Part shown: positions 7,902 through 16,167 of the stretch, in pieces | Numbering within the stretch: the stretch's first letter is position 1 | How the letters are laid out: every line of letters starts with the position of its first letter | NCBI RefSeq assembly: GCF_010384365.1 | Contig: NZ_CP048397.1 | Coordinates: 5,270,001-5,334,000, forward strand | Origin: Streptomyces sp. S4.7 | GTDB taxonomy: Bacteria; Actinomycetota; Actinomycetes; Streptomycetales; Streptomycetaceae | Length of the DNA: 64,000 nt | Direction: 5' to 3' | Program-made: the position numbers and the translations under genes | Notes under the pieces: generated by a model | What the model was told of the DNA's origin: nothing | The model's input: the letters and a program-made list of their open reading frames with translations, nothing else | Databases searched by the model: none

Positions 7902-8573
7902 TCAGAACAGCCGCAGTTTGTCGTCCTCGATGCCGCGCAGCGCGTTGTAGTCCAGCACCACGCATCCGATGCCCCGGTCCGTCGCGAGGACACGGGCCTG
8001 GGGTTTGATCTCCTGGGCCGCGAACAGGCCGCGGACCGGGGAGAGATGGGGGTCGCGGTTCAACAGGTCGAGGTAGCGCGTCAGTTGCTCCACGCCGTCG
8101 ATGTCGCCCCGGCGTTTGATCTCGATCGCGACCGTCGCGCCGTCCGAGTCGCGGCACAGGATGTCCACCGGGCCGATGGCGGTCGGGTATTCGCGGCGGA
8201 TCAGGCTGTAGCCGTCGCCGAGTGTCTCGATGCGGTCGGCGAGGAGCTCCTGGAGGTGTGCTTCCACGCCATCCTTGATCAGGCCCGGATCGACACCGAG
8301 TTCATGTGACGAGTCGTGGAGGATTTCCTCCATCGTGATGATCAGTTTCTCGCCCGCTTTGTTCACGACCGTCCATACCCCGACATCGTCACCTGTGCCC
8401 TCTTTGAGGGTGCAGGGCGGGGACATCCAGTTCAGCGGTTTGTACGCCCTGTCGTCCGCGTGGATCGACACGCTCCCGTCGGCTTTGACCAGGATCAGAC
8501 GGGGGGCGGCGGGCAGGTGGGCGGTGAGCCGGCCCGCGTAGTCGACGGAGCAGCGGGCGATGACGAGGCGCAT
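7902..8573 (-). CDS. nucS: NucS/EndoMS mismatch-specific endonuclease
   Basis: A 223-aa protein starting MRLVIARCSVDYAGRL. It has the N-terminal DNA-binding domain and a C-terminal RecB-like nuclease domain: GPVDILCRD and VAIEIKRRG give the Asp and Glu-x-Lys metal and catalytic residues. The C-terminus DDKLRLF fits the sliding-clamp (DnaN) binding tail. In actinobacteria, which lack MutS/MutL, NucS cuts both strands at mismatches and keeps mutation rates low. Length and gene partner (the conserved 130-aa gene at 8787, divergent) match other Streptomyces. All key residues are present, so it should be active. Confidence 0.95.
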   Translation of the reverse strand: MRLVIARCSVDYAGRLTAHLPAAPRLILVKADGSVSIHADDRAYKPLNWMSPPCTLKEGTGDDVGVWTVVNKAGEKLIITMEEILHDSSHELGVDPGLIKDGVEAHLQELLADRIETLGDGYSLIRREYPTAIGPVDILCRDSDGATVAIEIKRRGDIDGVEQLTRYLDLLNRDPHLSPVRGLFAAQEIKPQARVLATDRGIGCVVLDYNALRGIEDDKLRLF

Positions 8574-8753
8574 GGTCCGCAACGCTACTCGACTGTCGGC
8601 GTACGCAGTGATTCGCCCCTCAAGCCCCGTTCGTCTGTGGCCGGTTGTGTTCCCATTCGCCTGGTGCGGTCCGGACAGCACGCATAACGTGGATGCAGGA
8701 GGTCGCCGCTCGTGCACGCTGCGTCGTCGTCTCCCCCTTCCCTGCCCGTAAGG

Positions 8754-8769
8754 CCCCGATATTTCGGGG
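8754..8769 (+). other. Small hairpin in the leader of the 8787 gene
   Basis: CCCCGA and TCGGGG pair around TATT, just upstream of the ribosome site GAGAGGAG. It could modulate translation or mRNA stability; function not shown. Confidence 0.4.
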
Positions 8770-8786
8770 TCGCGAGAGGAGAACCC

Positions 8787-9179
8787 ATGTCGCTCGACGT
8801 CTCACCGGCACTCTTGGAGCAGGCCGAGCGAGGCGAGGTCGACGAAGCCGAATTCGTCGACTGCGTCCGGACCTCCCTGCCGTTCGCGTGGGAGATGATC
8901 AGCTCCTTGGTGGCCCAGCTGAAGGTGGACGGCGGAGAGTTCGCCGACAACCAGACGCCGCCGCCGGACGAGCAGGCACGTGGTCAGCTGCTGCGCGCGC
9001 TCGCCAGTGACGCGATCCGCGGTGCGCTTCAGCGTCACTTCGGGGTGCGCCTGGCATTCCAGAACTGTCACCGGGTCGCGGTGTTCCCGCTGGACCCCTC
9101 GGTCGACGAGAGGCTCGCCCGCTTCACTTCCGTCAGGGGGCAGTTGCTCAACCAGTCCCCGGAGCTCCGGGACTGCTGA
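8787..9179 (+). CDS. Conserved hypothetical protein, SCO5389-like
   Basis: A 130-aa protein starting MSLDVSPALLEQAERGEVDEAEFVDCVRTSLPFAWEMISSL, with ATG 8787 after GAGAGGAG. It is soluble and mostly helical, with no signal peptide or membrane segment. It carries DEQARGQLLRALASDAIRGALQRHFGVRLAFQNCHRVAVF. From memory this family is known only by its S. coelicolor locus name and sits beside nucS throughout Streptomyces. The conserved divergent pairing suggests shared regulation or a DNA-maintenance link, but that is inference. No catalytic motif is recognisable. Confidence 0.75.
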   Translation: MSLDVSPALLEQAERGEVDEAEFVDCVRTSLPFAWEMISSLVAQLKVDGGEFADNQTPPPDEQARGQLLRALASDAIRGALQRHFGVRLAFQNCHRVAVFPLDPSVDERLARFTSVRGQLLNQSPELRDC

Positions 9180-9245
9180 CGCCTTCGGGCCGCACGGCTT
9201 CGGTCCGCCGGCGGATTCCTGGGCCGACACAGGGATCCGCCCGAC

Positions 9246-9274
9246 GCCCGTCGTGCGCCCCCGGGGGGACGGGC
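9246..9274. terminator. Hairpin between convergent genes
   Basis: GCCCGTC (9246-9252) pairs with GACGGGC (9268-9274), and the inner CCCCCGGGGG can pair as well. It lies between the SCO5389-like gene and the LLM oxidoreductase. Confidence 0.45.
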
Positions 9275-9285
9275 CCGCCGCCGCC

Positions 9286-10311
9286 TCAGCACAGCTGTGG
9301 CAGTACCTCGGCCCCGATCCTCCGTACGTTCTCCTCCGTGGCCGCCAGGTCCCCGGAGCCCTCGACGAGCAGTGCGAAGCGTGTGATTTTGGTGCGTTCC
9401 GCCGTGGCCGCGAGGCGGTCGGCGGCGAGCCGGGGGGAGCCCACCGGATGCAGCCCGCACAGCAACTCCGTGTACGCGACGGGATCACGCATGGACCTGT
9501 GCCTGCCGTCGACCGTCACATGTGCTTCGAGCCCTTCCCGCAGCCAGCCGGGCATGGCTTTCACCAGCGTCTCCGTCGCCTCCGCACGGCCGTCGGAGAT
9601 CTGCGCCACGCCCGCGGACACATGACCGGCGCCGTCGGCCTCCTCGGGGGTGTGGCCACAGGCGATGGCATGGGTACGCCACAGGGCCACCATCTCGGCC
9701 TTCTCCTCGTCCCCGCAGTGCATCCCCAGCAGCATCGGCAGTCCGCGCTCGGCCGCGAGCCGTACGCTCCTCGCCGACGTGCAGGCGACGACCACCTCGG
9801 GGCCGGCGTCCGCGATCAGCTCGTCCGGCCTCGGTACCACGGGGACTTCACGGAAGCGGTAGCGCTCACCGTCCGCCGACACGCGTGACTCGCGCAGCCA
9901 CCGCAGCAGCAGGTCGAGCGATTCGGGGAAGTCCCGCTCGTACGCCCGCAGTCCCGATCCGAAGACCTCCAGATCGACCCACGGGCCGCCCCGGCCCACC
10001 CCGAGCGAGAACCGCCCGCCGGAGAGCAGATGCAGCAGCGCCGCCTGCTCGCCGAGTATCACTGGATGTGTGTTCGGCAACACGCTGACCGCCGTACCCA
10101 CCCGTAGACGCTGTGTACGCCCCAGGAGCAGCCCGGCCAGTGTCACCGCCGACGGGCACGTGCCGTACGGCACGAAGTGGTGCTCGGCCAGCCAGACCGA
10201 GTCGAGCCCGGCCTCCTCGCCGACCTCCGCCGTACGTACGGCTCTGTGCAGTGCTTCCCCCTGGCCCTGGCCCGGGAACTGGGCGGCCAGTACAAAAGCT
10301 CCAACTCGCAT
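9286..10311 (-). CDS. LLM-class (luciferase-like) flavin/F420-dependent oxidoreductase
   Basis: A 341-aa TIM-barrel protein: MRVGAFVLAAQFPGQ, then EEAGLDSVWLAEHHFVPYG, the family signature WxAEHH, then LRVGTAVSVLPNTHPVILGEQAALLHLLSGGRFSLGVGRGGPW, typical of bacterial luciferase-like monooxygenases. The C-terminal part carries the substrate-side helices. The family uses reduced FMN or F420; cofactor choice cannot be settled here. The start MRVGAF was chosen because it aligns with the family N-terminus. The upstream gap contains an odd palindrome (10369-10383). It is not linked to a biosynthetic cluster. Confidence 0.85.
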   Translation of the reverse strand: MRVGAFVLAAQFPGQGQGEALHRAVRTAEVGEEAGLDSVWLAEHHFVPYGTCPSAVTLAGLLLGRTQRLRVGTAVSVLPNTHPVILGEQAALLHLLSGGRFSLGVGRGGPWVDLEVFGSGLRAYERDFPESLDLLLRWLRESRVSADGERYRFREVPVVPRPDELIADAGPEVVVACTSARSVRLAAERGLPMLLGMHCGDEEKAEMVALWRTHAIACGHTPEEADGAGHVSAGVAQISDGRAEATETLVKAMPGWLREGLEAHVTVDGRHRSMRDPVAYTELLCGLHPVGSPRLAADRLAATAERTKITRFALLVEGSGDLAATEENVRRIGAEVLPQLC

Positions 10312-10368
10312 CGCCTTCTGCCTCCTTGCGGCTGACGCGTCTCCCCCTACAGGCATTAACGTCTGACA

Positions 10369-10383
10369 CGTGCCATGGGCACG
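10369..10383. promoter_or_regulatory. 15-bp palindrome upstream of LLM gene
   Basis: CGTGCC-ATG-GGCACG has perfect 6-bp arms in the 210-bp gap between divergent genes. It is a candidate operator; the regulator is unknown. Confidence 0.35.
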
Positions 10384-10521
10384 GGCGCCACGGAAGTTGT
10401 TGCGATTGTCCGCTAACTGCACCGTGCGGGTGCCCGCGGCCTCACGCGGTGCCGGCCCGGCACCGGGAGAGCGGCCCGTACGCTGGAGGGGAACCGTGCT
10501 GTCTGCCCCGTGAGGTGTCAT

Positions 10522-10851
10522 GTGTCCCCGCGCCGCAACCGCCCCCGAGGCGGCGAGACCCCGACCGACCACGACGGTGGGACGTCGGACCGGTACGGCG
10601 GGTTCCAGCGGACCGAGTCCTGGCAGGGCGAGGAGTGGGCGGTCCGTCAGGTGGCCGGCGCGAACGCCGTGGGCAAGCGGTACCGCTGCCCCGGCTGCGA
10701 CCAGGAGATCCCCTCGGGTGTGCCGCACGTGGTGGCGTGGCCGGAGTACGGCGGCGTGGACGACCGGCGGCACTGGCACAAGGCGTGCTGGAACGCGAAG
10801 GACCGCCGCACCTCGCGGGTGCAGCGGTCCCGTAACGCGCCGAAGTTCTGA
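10522..10851 (+). CDS. Small zinc-ribbon-like protein (often labelled ATP/GTP-binding)
   Basis: A 109-aa protein starting MSPRRNRPRGGE at GTG 10522, with GAGGTG upstream. The central part carries YRCPGCDQEIPSGVPHVVAWPEY followed by HWHKACW, a C-x2-C ... H-x-H-x2-C pattern that suggests one bound zinc and resembles HNH/zinc-ribbon folds. The ends are basic. Streptomyces homologues are usually called ATP/GTP-binding protein, but I see no P-loop, so that label looks unsupported. A basic zinc-binding protein could contact nucleic acid; function is unknown. Confidence 0.75.
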   Translation: MSPRRNRPRGGETPTDHDGGTSDRYGGFQRTESWQGEEWAVRQVAGANAVGKRYRCPGCDQEIPSGVPHVVAWPEYGGVDDRRHWHKACWNAKDRRTSRVQRSRNAPKF

Positions 10852-10888
10852 GCCCCGCCTCCGAGTTGGCGGCGCCGGACAGGACCGA

Positions 10889-10941
10889 GGGCGTGTTTTG
10901 AAAGTCCCGTCCGGCTCACGACGCTACTTTCAAAACGCCCC
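10889..10941. terminator. Long inverted repeat, terminator and short repeat element
   Basis: The arms of about 15 bp (TTTTGAAAGT/ACTTTCAAAA core, flanked by GGCG and CGCC) enclose CCCGTCCGGCTCACGACGCT. It fills the gap between convergent genes at 10851 and 10942 and should terminate both. Its left 34 bp align without gaps with the left end of the element at 22901 (26 of 34 identical), so it also appears to be a member of a short dispersed repeat. Confidence 0.7.
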
Positions 10942-11787
10942 CTAGACGTCGCGCCGGTCGAGCGAGAAGAAGGCGAGGGCCATCACCGCGGCCGTGACGA
11001 CCGTCCCGATGAACAGCGGATCCCAGCCCTTCGGCCCCGAGCCGGTCATCGAGGTGTCGTAGAGGACCGCGATCTGGCTCGGGATCGAGTACTCGAAGAG
11101 GGCCTGCTGCACGTCGACCAGTGACGACGAGAACATGAACATCGCCAGCACCAGCGGCAGCAGCACCACCCCGATCATGATGGTGATCGCGCCGGCCGAG
11201 TGCCTGATGAGCGCGCCGACGCCCAGAGACAGCAGGCCCAGCAGCGCCAGGTAGAGGCCGACACCGAGCGTGGCCTGGAGCCACTCCTGGCCGGTGGGCG
11301 CGCGGCCGTCCAGCACCGCGACCTGGATGCCGCCCACCAGGGCCGCCGTCACCGTCGTGATGGTGAGGACGAGCAGGAAGAAGACGAGCGACTTCGCCGC
11401 CAGCACCCGGGCCCGGCTGGGGCAGGCGGTCAGGGTGGTGCGGATCATGCCCGTCCCGTACTCGGACGCGATGGTCAGCACGCCGAGGGTGATCACACAG
11501 ATCGAGCCGAGCAGCGCTCCGAAGAAGCCCAGCGGCAGCGCCGACTCCGTGCCGAGAGTGGTCTCCGAGAGGGAGACGGCCCACGCCGCGAGCCCGCCGA
11601 CGCCCACCATCAGCACGATCATGACGCCGAGTGTCCACATGGTCGAGCGGACGGAGCGGATCTTGGTCCACTCGGAGGCGACCGCGTCGCCGAGGGTGGC
11701 CGGGCGGACCGGGATCGGCGAGGTGTACGACCCGAGGGGCTGCCCGCCCTGCCAGATCGGCGCCTGCTGCTCGTACGGGGCTGTCAT
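10942..11787 (-). CDS. ABC transporter permease (ABC-2 type), module 1
   Basis: A 281-aa integral membrane protein with about six hydrophobic helices (for example TMWTLGVMIVLMVGVGGLAAW and ICVITLGVLTIASEYGTGMIRTTL). The cytosolic N-terminus holds ASEWTKIRSVRST, the typical opening of Streptomyces ABC-2 permeases. It overlaps the upstream ATPase gene by 4 bp (ATGA), so the two are translationally coupled. The family exports drugs, lipids or peptides; the substrate is unknown. It is paralogous to the permease at 13171, sharing SEWTKIR, SEYGTGMIRT-like and other segments. Confidence 0.88.
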   Translation of the reverse strand: MTAPYEQQAPIWQGGQPLGSYTSPIPVRPATLGDAVASEWTKIRSVRSTMWTLGVMIVLMVGVGGLAAWAVSLSETTLGTESALPLGFFGALLGSICVITLGVLTIASEYGTGMIRTTLTACPSRARVLAAKSLVFFLLVLTITTVTAALVGGIQVAVLDGRAPTGQEWLQATLGVGLYLALLGLLSLGVGALIRHSAGAITIMIGVVLLPLVLAMFMFSSSLVDVQQALFEYSIPSQIAVLYDTSMTGSGPKGWDPLFIGTVVTAAVMALAFFSLDRRDV

Positions 11788-13007
11788 CGGTCGTCCTTGT
11801 CGGTCGTGTCGGTCTTCCCGTCGCCCGCGCTGCCCGCGTCGCTTCCGCGCTTGGTGAGATCGGGTACGGGCGCGGGCGCCTCCGCGGGTACGGCCACGGG
11901 CGCGTCCACCGGCGAGGACGCCGCGGCGGGCCGCGGGCCGGCCGGGCCGCCCTGCGCCGCGTACGGGTTCTCTCCGGGCGGCGGCGGCGCGTACCAGCCC
12001 TGCGTCGGCACCTCGGGCACGACGGGCGGCTGGTACAGCTGCCCGCCGTAGCCCGGCTGCGGCGGCGGCGCGAACCCGGCGAGCTGGTCGGCCGTCGACC
12101 GGTAGTCCACGGCGCCCTGCGTCAGCCGCATGTACGCCTCCTCCAGAGACGCCTGGTGCGGGGAGAGCTCCCAGAGCCGTACGTCCGACTCGTGCGCCAG
12201 ATCGCTGATGCGGGGCAGCGGCAGCCCGGTGACCCGCAGCGCGCCGTCCGGCTCGGACAGCACCTGGCCGCCCGCCTCGCCCAGCGCGGCGACCAGCTTC
12301 TCGCGCGCCTCGGGGTCGCTCTGCGCGGGGCGGACCCGCGCGAAGTCCGCCGAGTTGTGCGAGATGAAGTCCTTGACGCTCATGTCGGAGAGCAGCTGCC
12401 CGCGCCCGATCACGATCAGGTGCTCGGCGGTGAGGGCCATCTCGCTCATCAGGTGCGAGGAGACGAAGACCGTACGGCCCTCGGACGCGAGCTGCTTCAT
12501 CAGATTGCGGACCCAGAGGATGCCCTCGGGGTCGAGGCCGTTCACCGGCTCGTCGAAGAGCAGCACCTGCGGGTCGCCCAGCAGCGCGGCGGCGATGCCC
12601 AGCCGCTGCCCCATGCCGAGGGAGTAGCCGCTGGAACGCCGGCGCGCCACGTCCTGGAGACCGACCACGCCCAGCACCTCGTCGACCCGCGCCGCCGGGA
12701 TGCCGGAGAGCTGCGCGAGGGAGAGCAGATGATTGCGCGCGCTGCGCCCGCCGTGCACCGCCTTGGCGTCCAGGAGCGCGCCGACCTGGCGGGGCGCGTT
12801 GGGGAGCCGGCGGAAGGGGTGCCCGCCCACGGTCACATGGCCGGCGGTCGGCCGGTCGAGGCCGAGGATCATCCGCATCGTCGTGGACTTGCCGGAACCG
12901 TTGGGGCCCAGGAACCCGGTGACGCTACCGGGCCTCACCTGGAAGGAAAGGTTGTACACGGCCGTCTTGGCGCCGTAGCGCTTCGTCAGGCCGACTGCCT
13001 CGATCAT
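11784..13007 (-). CDS. ABC transporter ATP-binding protein with Pro-rich tail, module 1
   Basis: A 407-aa ATPase: Walker A GPNGSGKST (34-42), signature SLGMGQRLGIA, Walker B LLFDEPVNGLDP, switch histidine in SSHL. Residues 1-300 match standard ABC-2 (drug-export type) ATPases. The last 100 or so form a low-complexity tail rich in Pro, Ala and Gly (PPPPQPGYGG, YAAQGGPAGP) that ends in charged residues. Its partner in module 2 lacks a tail of this length. It pairs with the overlapping permease downstream. It probably energises export of an unknown substrate and arose by duplication with module 2. Confidence 0.9.
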   Translation of the reverse strand: MIEAVGLTKRYGAKTAVYNLSFQVRPGSVTGFLGPNGSGKSTTMRMILGLDRPTAGHVTVGGHPFRRLPNAPRQVGALLDAKAVHGGRSARNHLLSLAQLSGIPAARVDEVLGVVGLQDVARRRSSGYSLGMGQRLGIAAALLGDPQVLLFDEPVNGLDPEGILWVRNLMKQLASEGRTVFVSSHLMSEMALTAEHLIVIGRGQLLSDMSVKDFISHNSADFARVRPAQSDPEAREKLVAALGEAGGQVLSEPDGALRVTGLPLPRISDLAHESDVRLWELSPHQASLEEAYMRLTQGAVDYRSTADQLAGFAPPPQPGYGGQLYQPPVVPEVPTQGWYAPPPPGENPYAAQGGPAGPRPAAASSPVDAPVAVPAEAPAPVPDLTKRGSDAGSAGDGKTDTTDKDDR

Positions 13008-13126
13008 TCTCCAGCCCCATCGACAACTCGGTCAGGTGTCGGGGCGGTGGCCTCTGTGGACCGAAAGCCCCCGTAGGAGTTAGGAGGATATCCGGGCCTT
13101 GACGGTTCCGGCCAAGTCGTTGCGAC

Positions 13127-13158
13127 GGAGCGGCGGCCGGTTTGTCCGCCGCCGCTCC
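13127..13158 (-). terminator. Hairpin between the two ABC modules
   Basis: GGAGCGGCGG (13127-13136) pairs with CCGCCGCTCC (13149-13158) right after the module 2 permease stop codon, which would let the modules be expressed separately. Confidence 0.6.
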
Positions 13159-13170
13159 CTGGACCGAGCC

Positions 13171-13950
13171 CTACGCGTCGCGCTTCTTCAGTACGAGATA
13201 GCCGCCGATCAGCGCGGCGACGACCCACAGCACCATGATCCCCATGCCCTCCCACGGGGTGTACGGACCGTCGTCGGAGTTCATCGCGCCGGGAACCACC
13301 TGCATGATCTTGGAGCCCGCCTGGTCGGGGAAGTAACGGGCGACCTCCTTCGCCTTCGGTACGGAGGCGAGGATCTGCGAGACCAGGAAGAAGAACGGCA
13401 TCAGGATGCCGAGCGACAGCATCGAGCTGCGCAGCATCGTCGCGACGCCCATCGAGAACAGCGCGATCAGCCCCATGTAGAGACCGCTGCCGATGACCGC
13501 GCGCAGCACGTGCGGCTCACCGAGGGTCGTCCCGTGGTCGCCGAGTACCGCCTGGCCGAGGAAGAACGAGACGAAGCCGGTGAGGAGCCCGACCACCAGG
13601 GCCAGCGCCCCGGCGACCGCCAGCTTGCTGAAGAGGAACGCGCCCCGCTGCGGTACGGCGGCGAGCGAGGTGCGGATCATGCCCGAGCTGTACTCGGAGC
13701 CGACGACCAGGACACCGAAGACCACCATCGCCAGCTGGCCCAGGATCATCCCGGAGAAGCTGACGAAGGTCGGGTCGAAGGTGACGCGCTCGGCCTGCGA
13801 CAGATCGTCGAACGTGGAGTTGAGCAGCGCCGACAGGGCGACACCCATGGCCACGGTGACGAGGAACGCGACGGCGAGGGTCCAGATCGTGGAGGAGACC
13901 GTACGGATCTTGGTCCACTCCGACTGGAGGACCGCGGGTACCGATGCCAT
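13171..13950 (-). CDS. ABC transporter permease (ABC-2 type), module 2
   Basis: A 259-aa membrane protein starting MASVPAVLQSEWTKIRTVSSTIWTL. About six helices are visible (WTLAVAFLVTVAMGVALSALL, ILGQLAMVVFGVLVVGSEY, LYMGLIALFSMGVATMLRSS and others), and it ends in a lysine-rich KKRDA. It lies 3 bp downstream of its ATPase gene and is clearly paralogous to the module 1 permease. An export role is inferred from the ABC-2 fold; the substrate is unknown. Confidence 0.88.
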   Translation of the reverse strand: MASVPAVLQSEWTKIRTVSSTIWTLAVAFLVTVAMGVALSALLNSTFDDLSQAERVTFDPTFVSFSGMILGQLAMVVFGVLVVGSEYSSGMIRTSLAAVPQRGAFLFSKLAVAGALALVVGLLTGFVSFFLGQAVLGDHGTTLGEPHVLRAVIGSGLYMGLIALFSMGVATMLRSSMLSLGILMPFFFLVSQILASVPKAKEVARYFPDQAGSKIMQVVPGAMNSDDGPYTPWEGMGIMVLWVVAALIGGYLVLKKRDA

Positions 13951-13953
13951 GGG

Positions 13954-14949
13954 TCAGACTCCCTTGCCCTGGTTGTCGTGCTGTCCCCACCGGGGCCCCG
14001 GGGCCGCGGCTCCGGACGCGGGGGCCGCCGGGCCCGTGCCGGGGGCGGAGTGGGCGTGGTACTCGACCGACTCGGCCGTCATCTGCATGAACGCCTCTTC
14101 CAGCGAGGCGCGTTGGGAACTCAGCTCGTGCAGCACGAGCCCGTTCCCGGCGGCCAGCTCACCGATCTCCTCGGAGGTGGAGCCGTCGATCTCCAGCGCG
14201 CCGTCGCCCGCCTCGGCGACGGTGAAACCGCCCGCGTGGAGCGCGTCACGGATCTGCTCCTGCTGCGGCGAGCGGAGCCTTACGAAACTGCGCGAGTTCG
14301 TCTGGATGAAATCCGCCATCGAGGTGTTCGCGAGCAGTCTGCCCTGACCGATCACGATCAAGTGATCGGCCGTCAGCGCCATTTCACTCATCAGATGGCT
14401 GGAAACGAAGATCGTGCGGCCCTGGGCGGCGAGGGCTTTCATCAAGTTGCGAATCCAGTGGATGCCCTCCGGGTCCAGACCATTCACCGGTTCGTCGAAC
14501 ATCAGGATCTCGGGATCTCCGAGCAGCGCGGCGGCGATTCCCAGCCGCTGCCCCATCCCCAGCGAGAAACCTTTCGACTTCTGCTTCGCCACGGCGGTCA
14601 GACCGACGGTGTCGAGAACCTCGTTGACCCGGCTCACCGGGATGCGATTGCTCTGCGCCAGACACAGGAGGTTGTTGTACGCGCTGCGTCCGCCGTGCAT
14701 CGCCTTCGCGTCCAGCAGGGCCCCGATGTACTTCACCGGCTCCTGGAGCTCGCGGTAGTGCTTCCCGTCGATGCGGACCGATCCACCGGTCGGGATGTCC
14801 AGATCCAGCATCATCCGCATGGTCGTCGACTTACCGGCTCCGTTCGGCCCCAGAAAACCCGTCACCACCCCGGGCCGGACCTGGAAGGAGAGATGGTCGA
14901 CCGCGATTTTCTTCCCGAAACGTTTGGTGAGCCCTTCGACCTCGATCAT
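13954..14949 (-). CDS. ABC transporter ATP-binding protein, module 2
   Basis: A 331-aa ATPase: Walker A GPNGAGKST (34-42), signature SLGMGQRLGIA, Walker B LMFDEPVNGLDP, SSHL switch. It is closely similar to the module 1 ATPase along the first 300 residues, then has a short Gly/Ala/Pro tail. With the permease at 13171 it forms a complete exporter. The neighbouring filP/scy genes raise a possible cell-envelope role at the tip, but that is only positional. Confidence 0.9.
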   Translation of the reverse strand: MIEVEGLTKRFGKKIAVDHLSFQVRPGVVTGFLGPNGAGKSTTMRMMLDLDIPTGGSVRIDGKHYRELQEPVKYIGALLDAKAMHGGRSAYNNLLCLAQSNRIPVSRVNEVLDTVGLTAVAKQKSKGFSLGMGQRLGIAAALLGDPEILMFDEPVNGLDPEGIHWIRNLMKALAAQGRTIFVSSHLMSEMALTADHLIVIGQGRLLANTSMADFIQTNSRSFVRLRSPQQEQIRDALHAGGFTVAEAGDGALEIDGSTSEEIGELAAGNGLVLHELSSQRASLEEAFMQMTAESVEYHAHSAPGTGPAAPASGAAAPGPRWGQHDNQGKGV

Positions 14950-14972
14950 GCGGACAACCTATGGGTTGCGCA

Positions 14973-15004
14973 AAGCCCCCCGCCACTCCGGTGGCGGGGG
15001 GCTT
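14973..15004 (-). terminator. 14-bp perfect hairpin downstream of filP
   Basis: AAGCCCCCCGCCAC (14973-14986) and its exact complement (14991-15004) surround a 4-nt loop. On the minus strand it lies about 110 bp past the filP stop and ahead of the ABC module 2 ATPase start, separating the two units. Confidence 0.8.
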
Positions 15005-15114
15005 GCACGATCGTTACTTGCGGAACGGGAGCCTCGTCCATCGGCCCCGAGCGGGGCGGTCACGGACGGACCGGCCCACCGGGCGGACCCGGTGCACCCC
15101 GTCCGTTCACCGCA

Positions 15115-16053
15115 CTAGCGCGACTGCTGGGCCGGGACCCCGCGGGAGATCGGCTCGTCCTCCGCCGGCGTACCCGCCGCGGCGACGGCCGCACCGGTCA
15201 GCGTGGCCAGCATCTCGCGGACGTTGGTCAGCTGGGCGTTGATCGAGTCGCGGCGGTTGGTGAGCGCCGCCAGCTCGCGCTCCGATTCGCTGCGGATCCG
15301 GTCGGCCTTGGCGTTCGCGTCGGCCACGATGTCCTCGGCCTGGCGCTGCGCGGTCTCCACCGTCTGACGGGCACGGCGCTCCGCGTCCGTACGGAGCTTC
15401 TCCGCCTCCAGACGCAGCTGCTCGGCGCGGTGCTCGATCTCCGCCAGGCGCTTCTCGGCCTTCGCCTGACGCGAGGCCAGGTCACGCTCGGACTGCTCAC
15501 GCCGCTTGGCGAGGTTCGTCTCGAAGTCCGCGGCCGCCTGGGCGGCCTTGGCGCGGGTCTCCTCGAAGAGCGCGTCCGCCTCCTCGCGCTTCTGCTGCGC
15601 GTCCTTCTGCGCCTCGGAGCGCAGGGTCGAGGCCTCGCCCTTCGCCTTCTCGACGATGCGGACGCCCTCGTCCTCGGCCTTCGCCTTGCGGTCGGCGGAG
15701 AACGCCTCGGCGTCGTTGCGCACCTGCTGGGCCGCCGACTCGGCGAGCTCACGGTGCTGTTCGGCGGCGCGACGGGCCTCTTCGCGCAGGTCCTTCGCCT
15801 CCTCCTCGGCGAGGCGGAGGATCTTCTCGACGCGCGCACCCAGACCGGCGTACGACGGCTCCGCGTCGGTGACCTGGGCCTGAGCGTTCTGCGTTTCGAG
15901 GTGGAGCTCCTCGATGCGCTTTTCCAGTGCGGTGATCCGTGCGAGAGCGCTGTCACGATCGGCGACGAGCTTGGTAATGCGGTCATCCACCTGACCGCGG
16001 TCGTAACCACGCCGCACGAGCTCGAAGCCGAATGGGGAGGAAGTGTCGCTCAT
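15115..16053 (-). CDS. filP: FilP, intermediate filament-like coiled-coil protein
   Basis: A 312-aa protein: after MSDTSSPFGFELVRRGYDRGQVDDRI, a DivIVA-like opening, it is almost entirely coiled coil rich in Glu, Ala, Arg and Lys, with a short disordered C-terminus. FilP forms filaments below the hyphal tip, interacts with DivIVA and Scy, and contributes to rigidity and polar growth. Length and position just downstream of scy match S. coelicolor filP. No membrane segment. The ATG lies 114 bp after the scy stop, so it may have its own promoter. Confidence 0.93.
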   Translation of the reverse strand: MSDTSSPFGFELVRRGYDRGQVDDRITKLVADRDSALARITALEKRIEELHLETQNAQAQVTDAEPSYAGLGARVEKILRLAEEEAKDLREEARRAAEQHRELAESAAQQVRNDAEAFSADRKAKAEDEGVRIVEKAKGEASTLRSEAQKDAQQKREEADALFEETRAKAAQAAADFETNLAKRREQSERDLASRQAKAEKRLAEIEHRAEQLRLEAEKLRTDAERRARQTVETAQRQAEDIVADANAKADRIRSESERELAALTNRRDSINAQLTNVREMLATLTGAAVAAAGTPAEDEPISRGVPAQQSR

Positions 16054-16167
16054 GGGGTTCCTGTCGAATGAGACCGGTGAGGTGATAGGGGGAATCCTAG
16101 GCGCCGAAGCGGCGTGTCATCGAGCGGATGCCGGTTTGATCTGGAGAATGTCCAGCCTTTTGAGTGG

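Noticed and set aside
3876..10851. Genomic island carrying the dehydratase, glycosyltransferase and Rid/MarR genes
   Set aside because: No integrase, tRNA, flanking repeat or strong composition change was seen; it may simply be a variable spot in a core region.
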